This document shows positions 40,796 through 50,600 of a DNA stretch of 64,000 bases, piece after piece. The position numbers and the translations under genes were made by a program. The notes below the pieces were generated by a model. That model was not told the origin of the DNA. It worked only from the letters and a program-made list of their open reading frames with translations, and did no database searches. Source of the DNA: a virus. The stretch spans positions 62,001 through 126,000 of IMG/VR virus record IMGVR_UViG_3300031772_000003; one strand, 5' to 3'. The number at the start of each line of letters is the position of its first letter. Position 1 is the first letter of the stretch.

Positions 40796-41629
40796 TCAAT
40801 CATGGTAGCTCTCCACCAGCGCCCGGGCGTTGCCACCCATGATGCGCTCAAGTATCCTGGGGGGAAGCCCCAATGAGTTGATATGACTAATCTGCGGAAC
40901 GTCCTGGTCATCCCTCACGAGGTCGGACCCAAAGAGAAGCCGGTCACTCCATGCTTCCAAGAAGGCACGCCCCCCATCCTGCAAACGCCGTAACGCACCA
41001 TAGCCCGACATGGCAGACAGGTCGCCGTAGGCATTGGGGTAGCCACCCAAGACAGACTCAAGTGCCCCTGGACGTATGGCAGGTCGGTCGATCTTGTTAC
41101 TGTTGAGATCGTCCTCAGTAATATCCTGGCTAATTTCTGCCCACCAATGCGTGGCATGCAGGATGAATGCAGTCTCCTTGCACTGAGCAAGGACTCTCCT
41201 AAGCCCAGGGAGTCCTACTGTATCAACCCCTCTATTCCCCGCCAAGTGGATCAATACAGGGAGCTTGAACTCTGCACAGATGTGATAAACCTCAATCAGC
41301 CTGGGGTCATCCACACCTAAGTCCATCATGACCTCACCAAAGCCCTTGGCACCCTGCTCTACCCACTGCTCAATCAGGCTTCGCCACAAACCACGATCCA
41401 CTACCCTAGTGTCCAAGCAGCAAAAAGGTATGAGCCTGGACTCCCCCGCCGTCGCAGCAAGAACTTCAGCCGACGTAACGGGGTAGAGAGCATCGAGGCT
41501 ATCGTAAGACATCACGCACGCGGTACCAATACCATGCCCATCCATCCATCGCAGGAGCGAAGTAGAGGTGAAGTAACCCCATCTCTCTCGTATACGCCCT
41601 ATGTGGGTGTGGATGTCTAACACAATCAT
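40796..41629 (-). CDS. Amidohydrolase-2 family enzyme
   Basis: 277 aa TIM-barrel hydrolase: HxH metal motif at H7-H9 (DIHTH), GFGEVMMDLG, a later His in VLIHLAGN, and GSDLVRDD (active-site Asp) before NARALVE. The family includes decarboxylases and deacetylases. In this cassette a role in modifying a sugar or lipid-like intermediate is likely. Overlaps the next gene. Confidence 0.85.
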   Translation of the reverse strand: MIVLDIHTHIGRIRERWGYFTSTSLLRWMDGHGIGTACVMSYDSLDALYPVTSAEVLAATAGESRLIPFCCLDTRVVDRGLWRSLIEQWVEQGAKGFGEVMMDLGVDDPRLIEVYHICAEFKLPVLIHLAGNRGVDTVGLPGLRRVLAQCKETAFILHATHWWAEISQDITEDDLNSNKIDRPAIRPGALESVLGGYPNAYGDLSAMSGYGALRRLQDGGRAFLEAWSDRLLFGSDLVRDDQDVPQISHINSLGLPPRILERIMGGNARALVESYHD

Positions 41630-42273
41630 CGCCTCAGCACCATGCCAATGAGTTGACCTTCTACTGCGTCACACCGTACTGGGAAGACTAGGCGACGGCC
41701 TACGTACCAACCATCCTCCCAAGCCCTCCAATAAGTGAGGTCGATCATGGAGTCGAAAAGGGTAGACCACCTCTGCACATCCTCTGCGCAGATAGTTCGG
41801 CAGCCGGGGGTCGCTGCTTCCACGCTCTGCCGAACGTAGCCACTCCCTGTCTTCGTCCTGTGATCATGACTATAGCCACAGGTTATGACAATCACGGCTC
41901 CTGGCTTGGCAACCCGAGCGATGTGACCAAGAGCGGCGTCTTTATCGTACACATGTGGAAGGGCACTGACGCAAAACACTGCGTCATAGGCTGCACCAGG
42001 CAACTTACTTTTACAGATGTCATCCTGGGTCACCACCCCCGTCGACGGAGAAAAGTCAGTAACCGTAACGTCGTAGTTGATGCACATAAGCATTTGAGAG
42101 AGAACGCAGTATGGCCCGCAACCCACATCGAGAACTCGTCTTCCCCTAGCCTCCTTTAGCCAAGACAGGGCGTAGGGGTACTCGACAACGCGCTCGAATA
42201 CTTCAGGAGCCCTCCAAGTACGCCAGCCGCCCTCTTTTGAGCCATACGCTGCTGCTCTTATTTGCACATTCAC
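41626..42273 (-). CDS. Class I SAM methyltransferase, small-molecule type
   Basis: 215 aa. VLDVGCGPYCVLS is SAM motif I; AVFCVSALPHV and AKPGAVIVITCG fit the next motifs. Presumably methylates a glycan or precursor in this cassette. GTG start overlapped as GTGA. Confidence 0.82.
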   Translation of the reverse strand: MNVQIRAAAYGSKEGGWRTWRAPEVFERVVEYPYALSWLKEARGRRVLDVGCGPYCVLSQMLMCINYDVTVTDFSPSTGVVTQDDICKSKLPGAAYDAVFCVSALPHVYDKDAALGHIARVAKPGAVIVITCGYSHDHRTKTGSGYVRQSVEAATPGCRTICAEDVQRWSTLFDSMIDLTYWRAWEDGWYVGRRLVFPVRCDAVEGQLIGMVLRR

Positions 42274-43820
42274 TTCGGTCTCCTTACTACAATCCCAAGC
42301 CAGTGTTTAGACTTGCCAGACACCAAGCGAATGCTCGTAACAAGCTCAAACTGATGCCTGCAGCACAGAGCCAAAATCGAGCCTCGGTCATAGACCCTCA
42401 AGTGATCGGCACTCATCACACCACCTTCCGGCACTGTGACCACAACTACACCACCGGGTCGGAGTACTCTCTTTGCCTCAGCCAGGGCTTTACCATCATC
42501 CATCACATGTTCCAAAACCTCGCCCATTAGAACTGTATCAAAGCTGTGGTCATCGAGTGGCAAAGACTCCGCCAAGGCAGGAAGAAGTTTGGCGTGGACA
42601 CCCACGCTCATCAAATTGAGCTTGGCTTGTACGAGAGCCTCCCGACACACATCTACTCCTACAAGCTGTTCCACGCCGGTAACACGAGACGCCACAGCTA
42701 GCCCCACCCCATTAGAGCAACCCACATCCAATACGGCGGGTCCGTGGATGTACTTCGACATCCAATCGAACCGTGCGCGCAAGTGGGGATAGTGCTTATC
42801 GCCCGGAGACGACCACCGCTGCCACACTGTGTCAAGACGGGTCGTGCCGTTATTTCGGTCCCTTACGAATGCAGCCTCGTCAGCAGTCAACACAGTAGTA
42901 ATGTCAGGGAAGATTTCTCTATACCTCACTCTATGTGTATGGTTAGCCATTGCCGGGAGTGCCTTATCCCAATAGGTCTCGAATGGGTGGGAGAGGAGAG
43001 ATTCGAGGTCAGTTAGGCTATCGTAGTGGATAACATACGGGTCGAGGTCGCTCAAGCCATTACCAATAAGGTTACAGTTCGTGATAACAGCCGCGCCACT
43101 GGCAAGATACTCCATCAGCTTCGCCGGAATGAAATCACCATAACCACTCTCCGTAGGGCACACCAGTGCAGCAGCTTTGTACAAGGCATCCCAATAGGAA
43201 TCTTGGTCAAGCACGTCATTTATCGGTGGTGTAAACCCAATAACATGCCCCATCTTGCGGTAGAGGTCAAGGCGCTTCTCATAAGCCCCTGTTCTGCTCC
43301 TATAGCCACCAACAAACCAAACGCCCGACCTGCCTGGGTAGCCGTTGACAATACGCTGCTCTGACACTGACCATCGAAGGCACGGCACCCCCTCCCATGA
43401 TGCTGCATTCTCAAGACGTTGATAGTATTTCTGCTCCGTACCCATCTTAGGACAATACTCCGCAGACCTACGATTCCATACAGGCTGCCTACAATAGAGC
43501 TTATCAAACTGCCGATACCATTTGTCATCCTTCCTATAGTTCCATGAGTCACACTCCACGAAAACTTTGACAGTTCCTCTAACTTGCCGAAGGTCTGGCA
43601 ACCATTTTGCATAACGACGGCGCACCGTCCCGTAGAGGTAGTGGGGCTGGAAGGTGTCAATAGCGCGGTAGAGAGCCGACAGCGAGAGGTCGTGAACAAA
43701 GCCGGGTCCCCATAGACCAACCTCGACATCGGGTCCAACCTCATACATCCAATCGCTGTGGGAGGCGGCATTGAAGTTGGCTAGAGATGCTTTAGGGTAC
43801 AGGAAAAGAACACGTACCAT
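42270..43820 (-). CDS. Glycosyltransferase-methyltransferase fusion, 516 aa
   Basis: Residues 1-290 look like a CgeB/GT1-like glycosyltransferase domain (VCPTESGYGDFIPAKLMEYLASG near its C-terminal half). Residues 345-516 are a class I methyltransferase with motif I AVLDVGCSNGVG and DTVLMGEVLEHV, LRPGGVVVVT. A single polypeptide pairs sugar transfer with methylation, perhaps to cap a chain. Overlaps both neighbours. Confidence 0.75.
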   Translation of the reverse strand: MVRVLFLYPKASLANFNAASHSDWMYEVGPDVEVGLWGPGFVHDLSLSALYRAIDTFQPHYLYGTVRRRYAKWLPDLRQVRGTVKVFVECDSWNYRKDDKWYRQFDKLYCRQPVWNRRSAEYCPKMGTEQKYYQRLENAASWEGVPCLRWSVSEQRIVNGYPGRSGVWFVGGYRSRTGAYEKRLDLYRKMGHVIGFTPPINDVLDQDSYWDALYKAAALVCPTESGYGDFIPAKLMEYLASGAAVITNCNLIGNGLSDLDPYVIHYDSLTDLESLLSHPFETYWDKALPAMANHTHRVRYREIFPDITTVLTADEAAFVRDRNNGTTRLDTVWQRWSSPGDKHYPHLRARFDWMSKYIHGPAVLDVGCSNGVGLAVASRVTGVEQLVGVDVCREALVQAKLNLMSVGVHAKLLPALAESLPLDDHSFDTVLMGEVLEHVMDDGKALAEAKRVLRPGGVVVVTVPEGGVMSADHLRVYDRGSILALCCRHQFELVTSIRLVSGKSKHWLGIVVRRPK

Positions 43821-44449
43821 TACTGCCCCCTCCGAAACACAGCACCAATAAAGTCAGGCGAGGTCGGCACCATCCTCTCCAAAGTGAAGCTCTCACTAAT
43901 CTTGTCTATGACAACCGAGGGACTAGCCCATATCATCGACTCGAAGTTCCCCAGTTCGACGTGGCTTCTCCCCCTCTTATCCTTCCACCGTGTGGTCAAT
44001 TTCATACTCGTGGATAGCTCCAAGAGGAAATAGCCGCCAGGCATTAGAACTCTAACAACCTGCCCAATCACCTTATCTAGGTCGAATGAGTGGTCCAAGC
44101 AATTGGTGTAGACAATACACAAGGAAGAGTCAGCCGCAGGTATTGAATGGAAATCCCCCACAGTCACGTAGGGGTTACTCTCGCCAGGATACAAATCAAT
44201 GCCCTTAGCGCCCACGAACCCAAGCTGCCTCAACGCAACGACTTCTTCCCCCAGCCTAGCCCCCAAGCACAACACCCCAGGGCTTCTAGGTAAGCCCCCA
44301 GTAAGTATCCCAAGCCTGTCCACAATCCGAGATAACCTCTGGTTGAATGCAGCCTTGAACTCTGCTATTCCTGTCTGGAGTTTCGCGGCTTGGTGCTTGA
44401 TGTATGACTCGTAGTCAGGGTAATTTCGGTAGACAATGGGATTAGCCAC
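43820..44449 (-). CDS. SAM methyltransferase-like protein, 209 aa
   Basis: VLCLGARLGEEV (motif I variant with Arg), GIDLYPG, and LMPGGYFLLEL fit a class I methyltransferase with degenerate motif I. N-terminal helical part. Sits in the sugar cassette. GTG start with GGAG. Confidence 0.7.
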   Translation of the reverse strand: MANPIVYRNYPDYESYIKHQAAKLQTGIAEFKAAFNQRLSRIVDRLGILTGGLPRSPGVLCLGARLGEEVVALRQLGFVGAKGIDLYPGESNPYVTVGDFHSIPAADSSLCIVYTNCLDHSFDLDKVIGQVVRVLMPGGYFLLELSTSMKLTTRWKDKRGRSHVELGNFESMIWASPSVVIDKISESFTLERMVPTSPDFIGAVFRRGQ

Positions 44450-45257
44450 GCCGGGACTCCTTGAACAGCCGTTGGGCAGTTGCTACCATAGACGGAATCT
44501 CCAAGAGAGGGAACCGAGTACAAACACTTTGGTAGTCAGTCGTGTGACTACAAGACAAGAAATAGTCAAAGTAGCCCATGTAGTAAGCGTAGAAGAAGCT
44601 ATCCATCGGGTCAGGATTGGGGCGTCTGACTCGCCACAATCCGGTATGAACACCGTGGTGTGGACCAGACCCCTCCCAGTCTATTCGGTTTTCTTCTTTA
44701 GGTAGTCCAATCCCGGACTCTACCATAAGGTGGTAGAGAACCTCCTCGTTTCGCTGCTTCCCAAAAGCACCTGCGAGGAGCCTTCGCCTATAATCCTTGA
44801 GCAAGCCGCCCACAGCTTCATAGTAAGGACGCCTTCTAATGAAGTGCAGGCCAGACAACCGCTCCTGCCTTGGTCGCAAGCAGTTACTATAGGGTAACCC
44901 GTTAGCTTCACAGTGGCTTATATGGACAGCCTCAATACCCCGCTCCTCTGGGCAGAGCAAAATGTCTACGTCACCGATGTAAGCATTCTCATACGGCTCA
45001 AACACCAACTCATCCAGGAGCCAACGCAGTGTCTTGAGTGGCTGCCCTTTCAAAGGCAACTCTGATATGGGGTCTACGACAAAGCGATAGTCATGATCTA
45101 CAGGTACAGATGCTCGTATCTCCGCTGATACTCTATCCCGAGGGGTTGTCACCACCCGCAACCCGTAATCTGGATAGACCCGTGACAGGAACCACATGAA
45201 GTGCGGGAGGTATCGCTCATAGCCGCCACCAACTACCAAACCCACACAAGTACTCAT
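44442..45257 (-). CDS. Glycosyltransferase-like protein (DVD motif), 271 aa
   Basis: N-terminal GGGYERYLPHFMWFLSRVYP and the DxD motif in YIGDVDILL fit a GT-A glycosyltransferase; HTGLWR and HHG follow later as in GT8-like enzymes. Sugar unknown. The ATG overlaps the previous stop. Confidence 0.65.
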   Translation of the reverse strand: MSTCVGLVVGGGYERYLPHFMWFLSRVYPDYGLRVVTTPRDRVSAEIRASVPVDHDYRFVVDPISELPLKGQPLKTLRWLLDELVFEPYENAYIGDVDILLCPEERGIEAVHISHCEANGLPYSNCLRPRQERLSGLHFIRRRPYYEAVGGLLKDYRRRLLAGAFGKQRNEEVLYHLMVESGIGLPKEENRIDWEGSGPHHGVHTGLWRVRRPNPDPMDSFFYAYYMGYFDYFLSCSHTTDYQSVCTRFPLLEIPSMVATAQRLFKESRRG

Positions 45258-46219
45258 GCCCACACCATATTACTTTCGATGTAGTCCACGGTCTGCTTGT
45301 ATCCCAAACGCTGACCCCACAGGTGGCTTGCGTCAGCCACATCCCTATAATACGCAGGATCATCCCTCAATCGCTGGAGAGCTACGTACAACTCCTGTTC
45401 AGTGCAGGCTTTGACCACAGGGCAGCCCCCATAGTAACCAACGAACTGGCACTTGCCCCCACCGTAAACCGTGGGCAGACCCAGCCTCATTGCCTCCAAC
45501 CCGCTCTTGCCCACACCACCAAGCGGCATAATCTGGTCCACAAAGACATGGCACCTCGACTTGGTTTCGATAGCCTGGACATAGGGGACACCCCGTAGTA
45601 TCTCAATCGGGGTATGCAGTTGCTTGCAGACACTCTCAATAAGGTCAGTCCCTTTATCCTGCCCCACAACATGATACTTGGCTCCTGGGGTGTGGCAGAC
45701 CGTAAACTTCCTGAAGGGTGTGGAAGTATTGACAAGCTCAAAGGGCTGCATCAACGGCACCGCATCGGGGTCGCACCACAGAAGGTCGCACATGGCGAAC
45801 CTGCGAAGGCATGGCAGCCCGCCAACGTAACTATTGATCTTGTCGTGCCCAGCCCTGTACCTCGTACCTGACCAGAAAAAGATCAGGCTCTTACCGGCGA
45901 GCCACTTCGCTACAACGCTATTGCCTGCATCAGGAGCATGCGATAGCCTCATGCCCGTCTTCTTACTGAGGTACGCCGCAACAGTGATCAGCCCATGATA
46001 GTCACAGATAAACAGCTTCTTCACTCTGGACATTAGCCGGTCCACTGCCGCAAAGTCCTTGCCAACCATGAGACCGTCGCCAAACTGGTAGGGGGATGGT
46101 ATCGCCGTAATGAGGTGCGTCTTGTACCGAGCCGAGTAATTGCTGAACGCCTGGTTCAGGTTGACTGCACCGCCAAACCCGCCGTGGTGGGATACAAAGA
46201 GCATCTCTTCTTCACGCAT
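45254..46219 (-). CDS. Glycosyltransferase, GT4-like, 321 aa
   Basis: N-terminal SHHGGFGGAVNLNQAF and C-terminal GKSGLEAMRLGLPTVYGGG match the acceptor-domain start and the donor-domain motif of GT-B enzymes. Part of the cassette. The ATG at 46219 has GGAG seven bases upstream. Confidence 0.7.
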   Translation of the reverse strand: MREEEMLFVSHHGGFGGAVNLNQAFSNYSARYKTHLITAIPSPYQFGDGLMVGKDFAAVDRLMSRVKKLFICDYHGLITVAAYLSKKTGMRLSHAPDAGNSVVAKWLAGKSLIFFWSGTRYRAGHDKINSYVGGLPCLRRFAMCDLLWCDPDAVPLMQPFELVNTSTPFRKFTVCHTPGAKYHVVGQDKGTDLIESVCKQLHTPIEILRGVPYVQAIETKSRCHVFVDQIMPLGGVGKSGLEAMRLGLPTVYGGGKCQFVGYYGGCPVVKACTEQELYVALQRLRDDPAYYRDVADASHLWGQRLGYKQTVDYIESNMVWA

Positions 46220-46985
46220 CCCAATACTCCGTTGTGAGCCAAGACTCACCCACGTTGATATAGTCGAAGACCGCCCGTGCCATCTCGTGGTCTACCTGCC
46301 CCACCCGCTTACTCTCAACCTGTATAGCAGTAAGAATGTCATCCAGTCCCCCCCACGGGATCGCGCTCGGCTGTCCTCCATTGTAAATCGACCTACGACC
46401 CATAAGCCCCAACTCCACCACGCTATTGGCGATCCCATCATGGGGCGTCAAGCGTATCCCCAAGAAGCACCGCTCGTAGATACCTCGAAGGGCAACGCGG
46501 TCAAACTGGTACGGACTCTCCACGACGTTGACGCCGAAGCCACACCGCTCCACAACGCGGTCAAGAAGGTCTTGGCGATAAAACTTGGGCTTGGTCTTAG
46601 GTGCGTAGGCGTAGATTTCTGAACCTAGCGGGGTCGGTGAGAAACCATTCATGTCCGACCCCACAATCGGAACGACCTTGCAGGGGACGTTAGCCTTTGC
46701 GAGATCGTCCTGTATAAATGAGGATATGGCAAGGTGCCTCACGTTAGGCTTGGTCATGACTTTCAATGCCGTGGGTGGGAACTTCATGATGTCGGAACCC
46801 CGCCATAGCACTATGGCTAGCCCTTTGTGCCTAGATAAGGCTTGGGCATCGTCAGGTGTGTACAGCCCATAGAAAACAACGGGGGCGGAGGGATCGGTGT
46901 AAGGACTCAAGCCATGCCGATCCACGAAGGGTCCAAATGACTTCTTCACGATCGCACTCATCCTACACTGACCGATCCTACTCAC
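46212..46985 (-). CDS. Glycosyltransferase-like protein, 257 aa
   Basis: GVNVVESPYQFDRVALRGIYERCFLGIRLTPHDG with NSVVELGLMGRRSIYNGG resembles the C-terminal donor domain of GT-B glycosyltransferases. N-terminal motif weaker. GTG start overlaps GTGA. Confidence 0.55.
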   Translation of the reverse strand: MSRIGQCRMSAIVKKSFGPFVDRHGLSPYTDPSAPVVFYGLYTPDDAQALSRHKGLAIVLWRGSDIMKFPPTALKVMTKPNVRHLAISSFIQDDLAKANVPCKVVPIVGSDMNGFSPTPLGSEIYAYAPKTKPKFYRQDLLDRVVERCGFGVNVVESPYQFDRVALRGIYERCFLGIRLTPHDGIANSVVELGLMGRRSIYNGGQPSAIPWGGLDDILTAIQVESKRVGQVDHEMARAVFDYINVGESWLTTEYWDA

Positions 46986-47686
46986 GCCTTGCCCCTCATG
47001 TATTCTAGCGACCTCTGCCGAATCAGCTTATCACACGCCTTTTGCTTCGCCCTACCCGACGTTGACATGCTACCAGGTCGTGGGTGCCGATACACGTAGG
47101 TCACCACGGGTACATGCTTAGTCGCACAGCCCGTCTCCCCAAGTAGGACGGCTATCTGATAGTCTACCGCTGAGGAAATCGAGGTATCGAGACCCCGGCT
47201 TTTGCGGTAAAAATCCAGGGACCAGAACTGCTGACACCCCGCTCCCCACCACCCACAGTTACAAATCGCGCTCCATAGGGTAGTACCAGGAGGGAGGGGT
47301 TTGCTCCACCCGTGCCTATCGGTTCCCATAAACTTCCAGGCCGTCCATACATAACCGACAGACGTATCTTGAAAGGGGGGTACACCCACGGACAAGCTAT
47401 TAGACATCAGGGTATCATCACTGCCCAAGAACGTCACCACGTCGCCTGTGGCAGCGTCCAGGGCAGCTTTGAGGGCGGCGGCACAACCGCCGTGGGGGAG
47501 CTTGAGCAGGGTAACAGGCTGGCCCGCTATGAGGCTTTCCACAACGTCGGCAGTATCATCCGTCGAGCCGTCATCGGCGATGATCAACTCCCACTGCTTA
47601 TGGGTCTGGGCGAACACAGAGCGGATCGCCTCAGCTATATAGGGGGCAGTGTTGTAACATGGAACCAACACGCTTACCACTTTCAT
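46982..47686 (-). CDS. GT2-family glycosyltransferase
   Basis: 234 aa. SVLVPCYNTAPYIAEAIRSV and ADDGSTDDTADVVE are the GT2 nucleotide-sugar motif; GDVVTFLGSDDTLM supplies the DxD-like site. Transfers a sugar from a nucleotide donor, probably inverting. ATG overlaps the giant gene's stop (ATGA). Confidence 0.9.
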   Translation of the reverse strand: MKVVSVLVPCYNTAPYIAEAIRSVFAQTHKQWELIIADDGSTDDTADVVESLIAGQPVTLLKLPHGGCAAALKAALDAATGDVVTFLGSDDTLMSNSLSVGVPPFQDTSVGYVWTAWKFMGTDRHGWSKPLPPGTTLWSAICNCGWWGAGCQQFWSLDFYRKSRGLDTSISSAVDYQIAVLLGETGCATKHVPVVTYVYRHPRPGSMSTSGRAKQKACDKLIRQRSLEYMRGKA

Positions 47687-50600
47687 GCTCTCGCTCTGAT
47701 ATTCACAGGCTGCCATTCCCCTGATGGAAGCTGAATGCCGGTGACATGGACGGAACGGCCTTTGAGCAATCGAATCTCCTGCTCCTCCTCACCCAAGGAT
47801 GGTTGGCAGCGGGCGAACAGCGTCCCCTTCCAGTCAACACTCTTTGATGGAACCGACGCCCGGAGGACGACGCAGGGGCCCCCATGCCCCCAATGGCACT
47901 CCGCTTTGTCCTCCTCGTCAGCCCAGTAGACTCCAATCCCCCGTGTCCGGATGTGCTGCCACACCGTAGCGGGATCAACCGGGTCAACGTCGATGGCCCG
48001 GTACAGCACCAGGGGGTCGGACATCCCAGCAATGCCCTCAAGAGCATCGTCCAGAGCCCGCTCGATCTCTTCCCGAACCATCTTCTCCGCACGAGCATCC
48101 ACCTCCACATCCGTCGCGTCGTCCCCAAGATCCTCCCGGGCGAGGTCAGCATAATTGTTTATCTCGTCCACGGAGTCGTGCAGCACCGCTGCAACCATCT
48201 CCTCCCGCTCCTCGTCGGTCAGTTCAGGGGCGAGGCTATAGGTGCTGGGCTGGAATGACTCCGCGACCTGCTGCCCCTGGTCAACCACCCGTTTCACAAC
48301 GCCAGCCCGACGTACAGTAGGGGGTCGTCGCTTACTTGCTTGCCTTGCCATATCATCATTCACCCATGCAGGAGCTACGTCATAATCCTGCTCTCGCCAA
48401 ATATCCGCACGGTGGTTCCCATCATTGATCACGACACTACCATCCACCTCACGAGTAACTACGATAGGAGGGAAGCCCCTACCAAAACTCCGCTGAAGCT
48501 CATCCTCTGGGTAGGACTCAACCTCAGAGCGAGCCTGCAGCTCACGGGCGAGTAGTTCCACGTCGCTGTCATCATACCCATCATCGGGGTCCCACGGCAA
48601 GAAATCGCGCCAGTTATCAAACCCAGAGCGATGATATTGCGTCTCCCCCGCGGTCCACCTCTCCAGCATCTCCTCAGCCTGCTCCATAAAAACAGGGTCA
48701 AGCTCTCCCTCGCCCTTACGTAGGGCTTCTGCACCCTGCTTCTCCACACGCTGCGGCTTCAGGTCAGCTAGGTCAACCATAGCGGTATAGACAAAACGGT
48801 CTGGCTTAACACCCACGAATTGAGCCACCGTCTGCTGCGTCCACTTACCGTAATTGTCCGTAGCATCCCAATCATGCTCCGGCGCTTTTCCCTCGTAGTC
48901 ATCCACGGGCTGACCAAGAGGGGGCACCGCAGCTTCAAGCAGGCTCTCGGTTACTTGCTCCCCCTGCTCGACCAACTTCTGGATCTGGTCATACCCGTTC
49001 TCGACCACAACCTCAGCGACCGGGTGCTGGTCAATGTACCTTCGGGCATTCACCAGCTTGCCCGTGTGCTTCAACGCCCGCAACGGCTCACGCGACGTGA
49101 TCGCTCCCAACTGAATCATCTGTGTGGTTACGTCCGCGAGCTTCCCCTTGTCCTTACCTACCAACACCCTCCTTCGAACTTCCTCTCCTTCCACGTCCAC
49201 CTCATCCCCAACAAGGAAACCACTACGTTCCTGGGGGTTCTTGAGGATCACACGAAAGGTCTTGCCGTCTGGGGTCTTGGCAGTAACTTGCTCGAACGGG
49301 AAGGGAGCTAGATCAGGATGATCTATGCCTACTTGTTCCTGTATCCCGGACTCGTCCCGCTCGACCAGCTTCTGAATCTGCTCATGTGCGTTCTTCAACA
49401 GTGCGGCAAGTCCGAAGTGTTGGGGCTTGACCCGGTACATCTCCTCCCACGTCACCCACCTATGGCCCTCCGTCTCCCAACCATGTCCAGGCTCGAACTC
49501 CTCCGGGACGATGCCGAGGAAATTGGAGTACTGGAACCCCTCAGTAGTATAGACATAACTCGGCACTAGCTCCATCGAGCCCGTGTACCCCGTCTCCTCA
49601 ATGAACTCGCGTCGAGCCGCGGTCTCCGGTGCCTCGTCCTCGATGCGACCCCCCCAGATGCCCCAAGTGTGGGGCTCGTTGACCTCGGAGCTACGGTAGG
49701 CCAGCAGGAACCGGCCCGTGGAGGTGCAGAGGGGGAGGATGCCTGCACCTTGATCGCCCCAGAAATGGCGGCCAGCAGTATTCGCGTAGTAGGTGCCGTG
49801 GGGGGTAAGAGCTTCGATAAGGGCACCGGCATTGACACAGCGGTCCAGATAATCCACCGCGTCCTCCTGGGACAGGTAGCGATGGTGGTGGGTTATGTTA
49901 GAGTCCCACCACTCAAACTCCACCTCTGGGCAGTCATCAGGAGATTGGCCAGCCACAAGCTCCCGGAGGGTCTGGAGAGCGGCCACGGCAAATGGTGCTT
50001 TGCTGCTGCCTATCTGTACCTTGAACCCTGAACCATCGTCTCCGGGACGGATACGGATGCTCCCCGCATCCAGGGCAGCCTGGAAGCCATCCTTGCCATA
50101 CTTACGCTCAGCCCTAGCGACATGGTGTAGCCCACCACCCCAGGCATTGGTGCCGTGGTCAAACGAACCATCAGACCATACCCATGCACCATAGGGACCA
50201 ATCTCGTAGGGGCTGAGGCGGGCTTCCTGCACACTCTCCTCCTGCACCTGCCCCGCGATCTGAATCCACTGCCGCACCAGGTTCTTCATCTCCCACACAG
50301 TCATCGTCTCACCGGGAACCTCGGACTCAACACCGACCTCTGTAGTTAGCTCCACCGTAAAATGTGCGGAGGTGTGGGCAAGAAGGTTCAAGAGGGTGAG
50401 GTATGCAGCATTGGACGTAAGCCCCGCCATTGGGGGGGCACAACGCACGAACAAAGTAAGGTCCTCTAAATTGACAAGGATGCCCCCATGCTCAATACCC
50501 AAGCGGATGCCGGCGGCGTCATCCCGATCATCATCCGGGACAGCGGGCGCATACTTGTCATAAGCCGCCTTTGCATGGAAATAGCCGGTCTCAATCTCCC

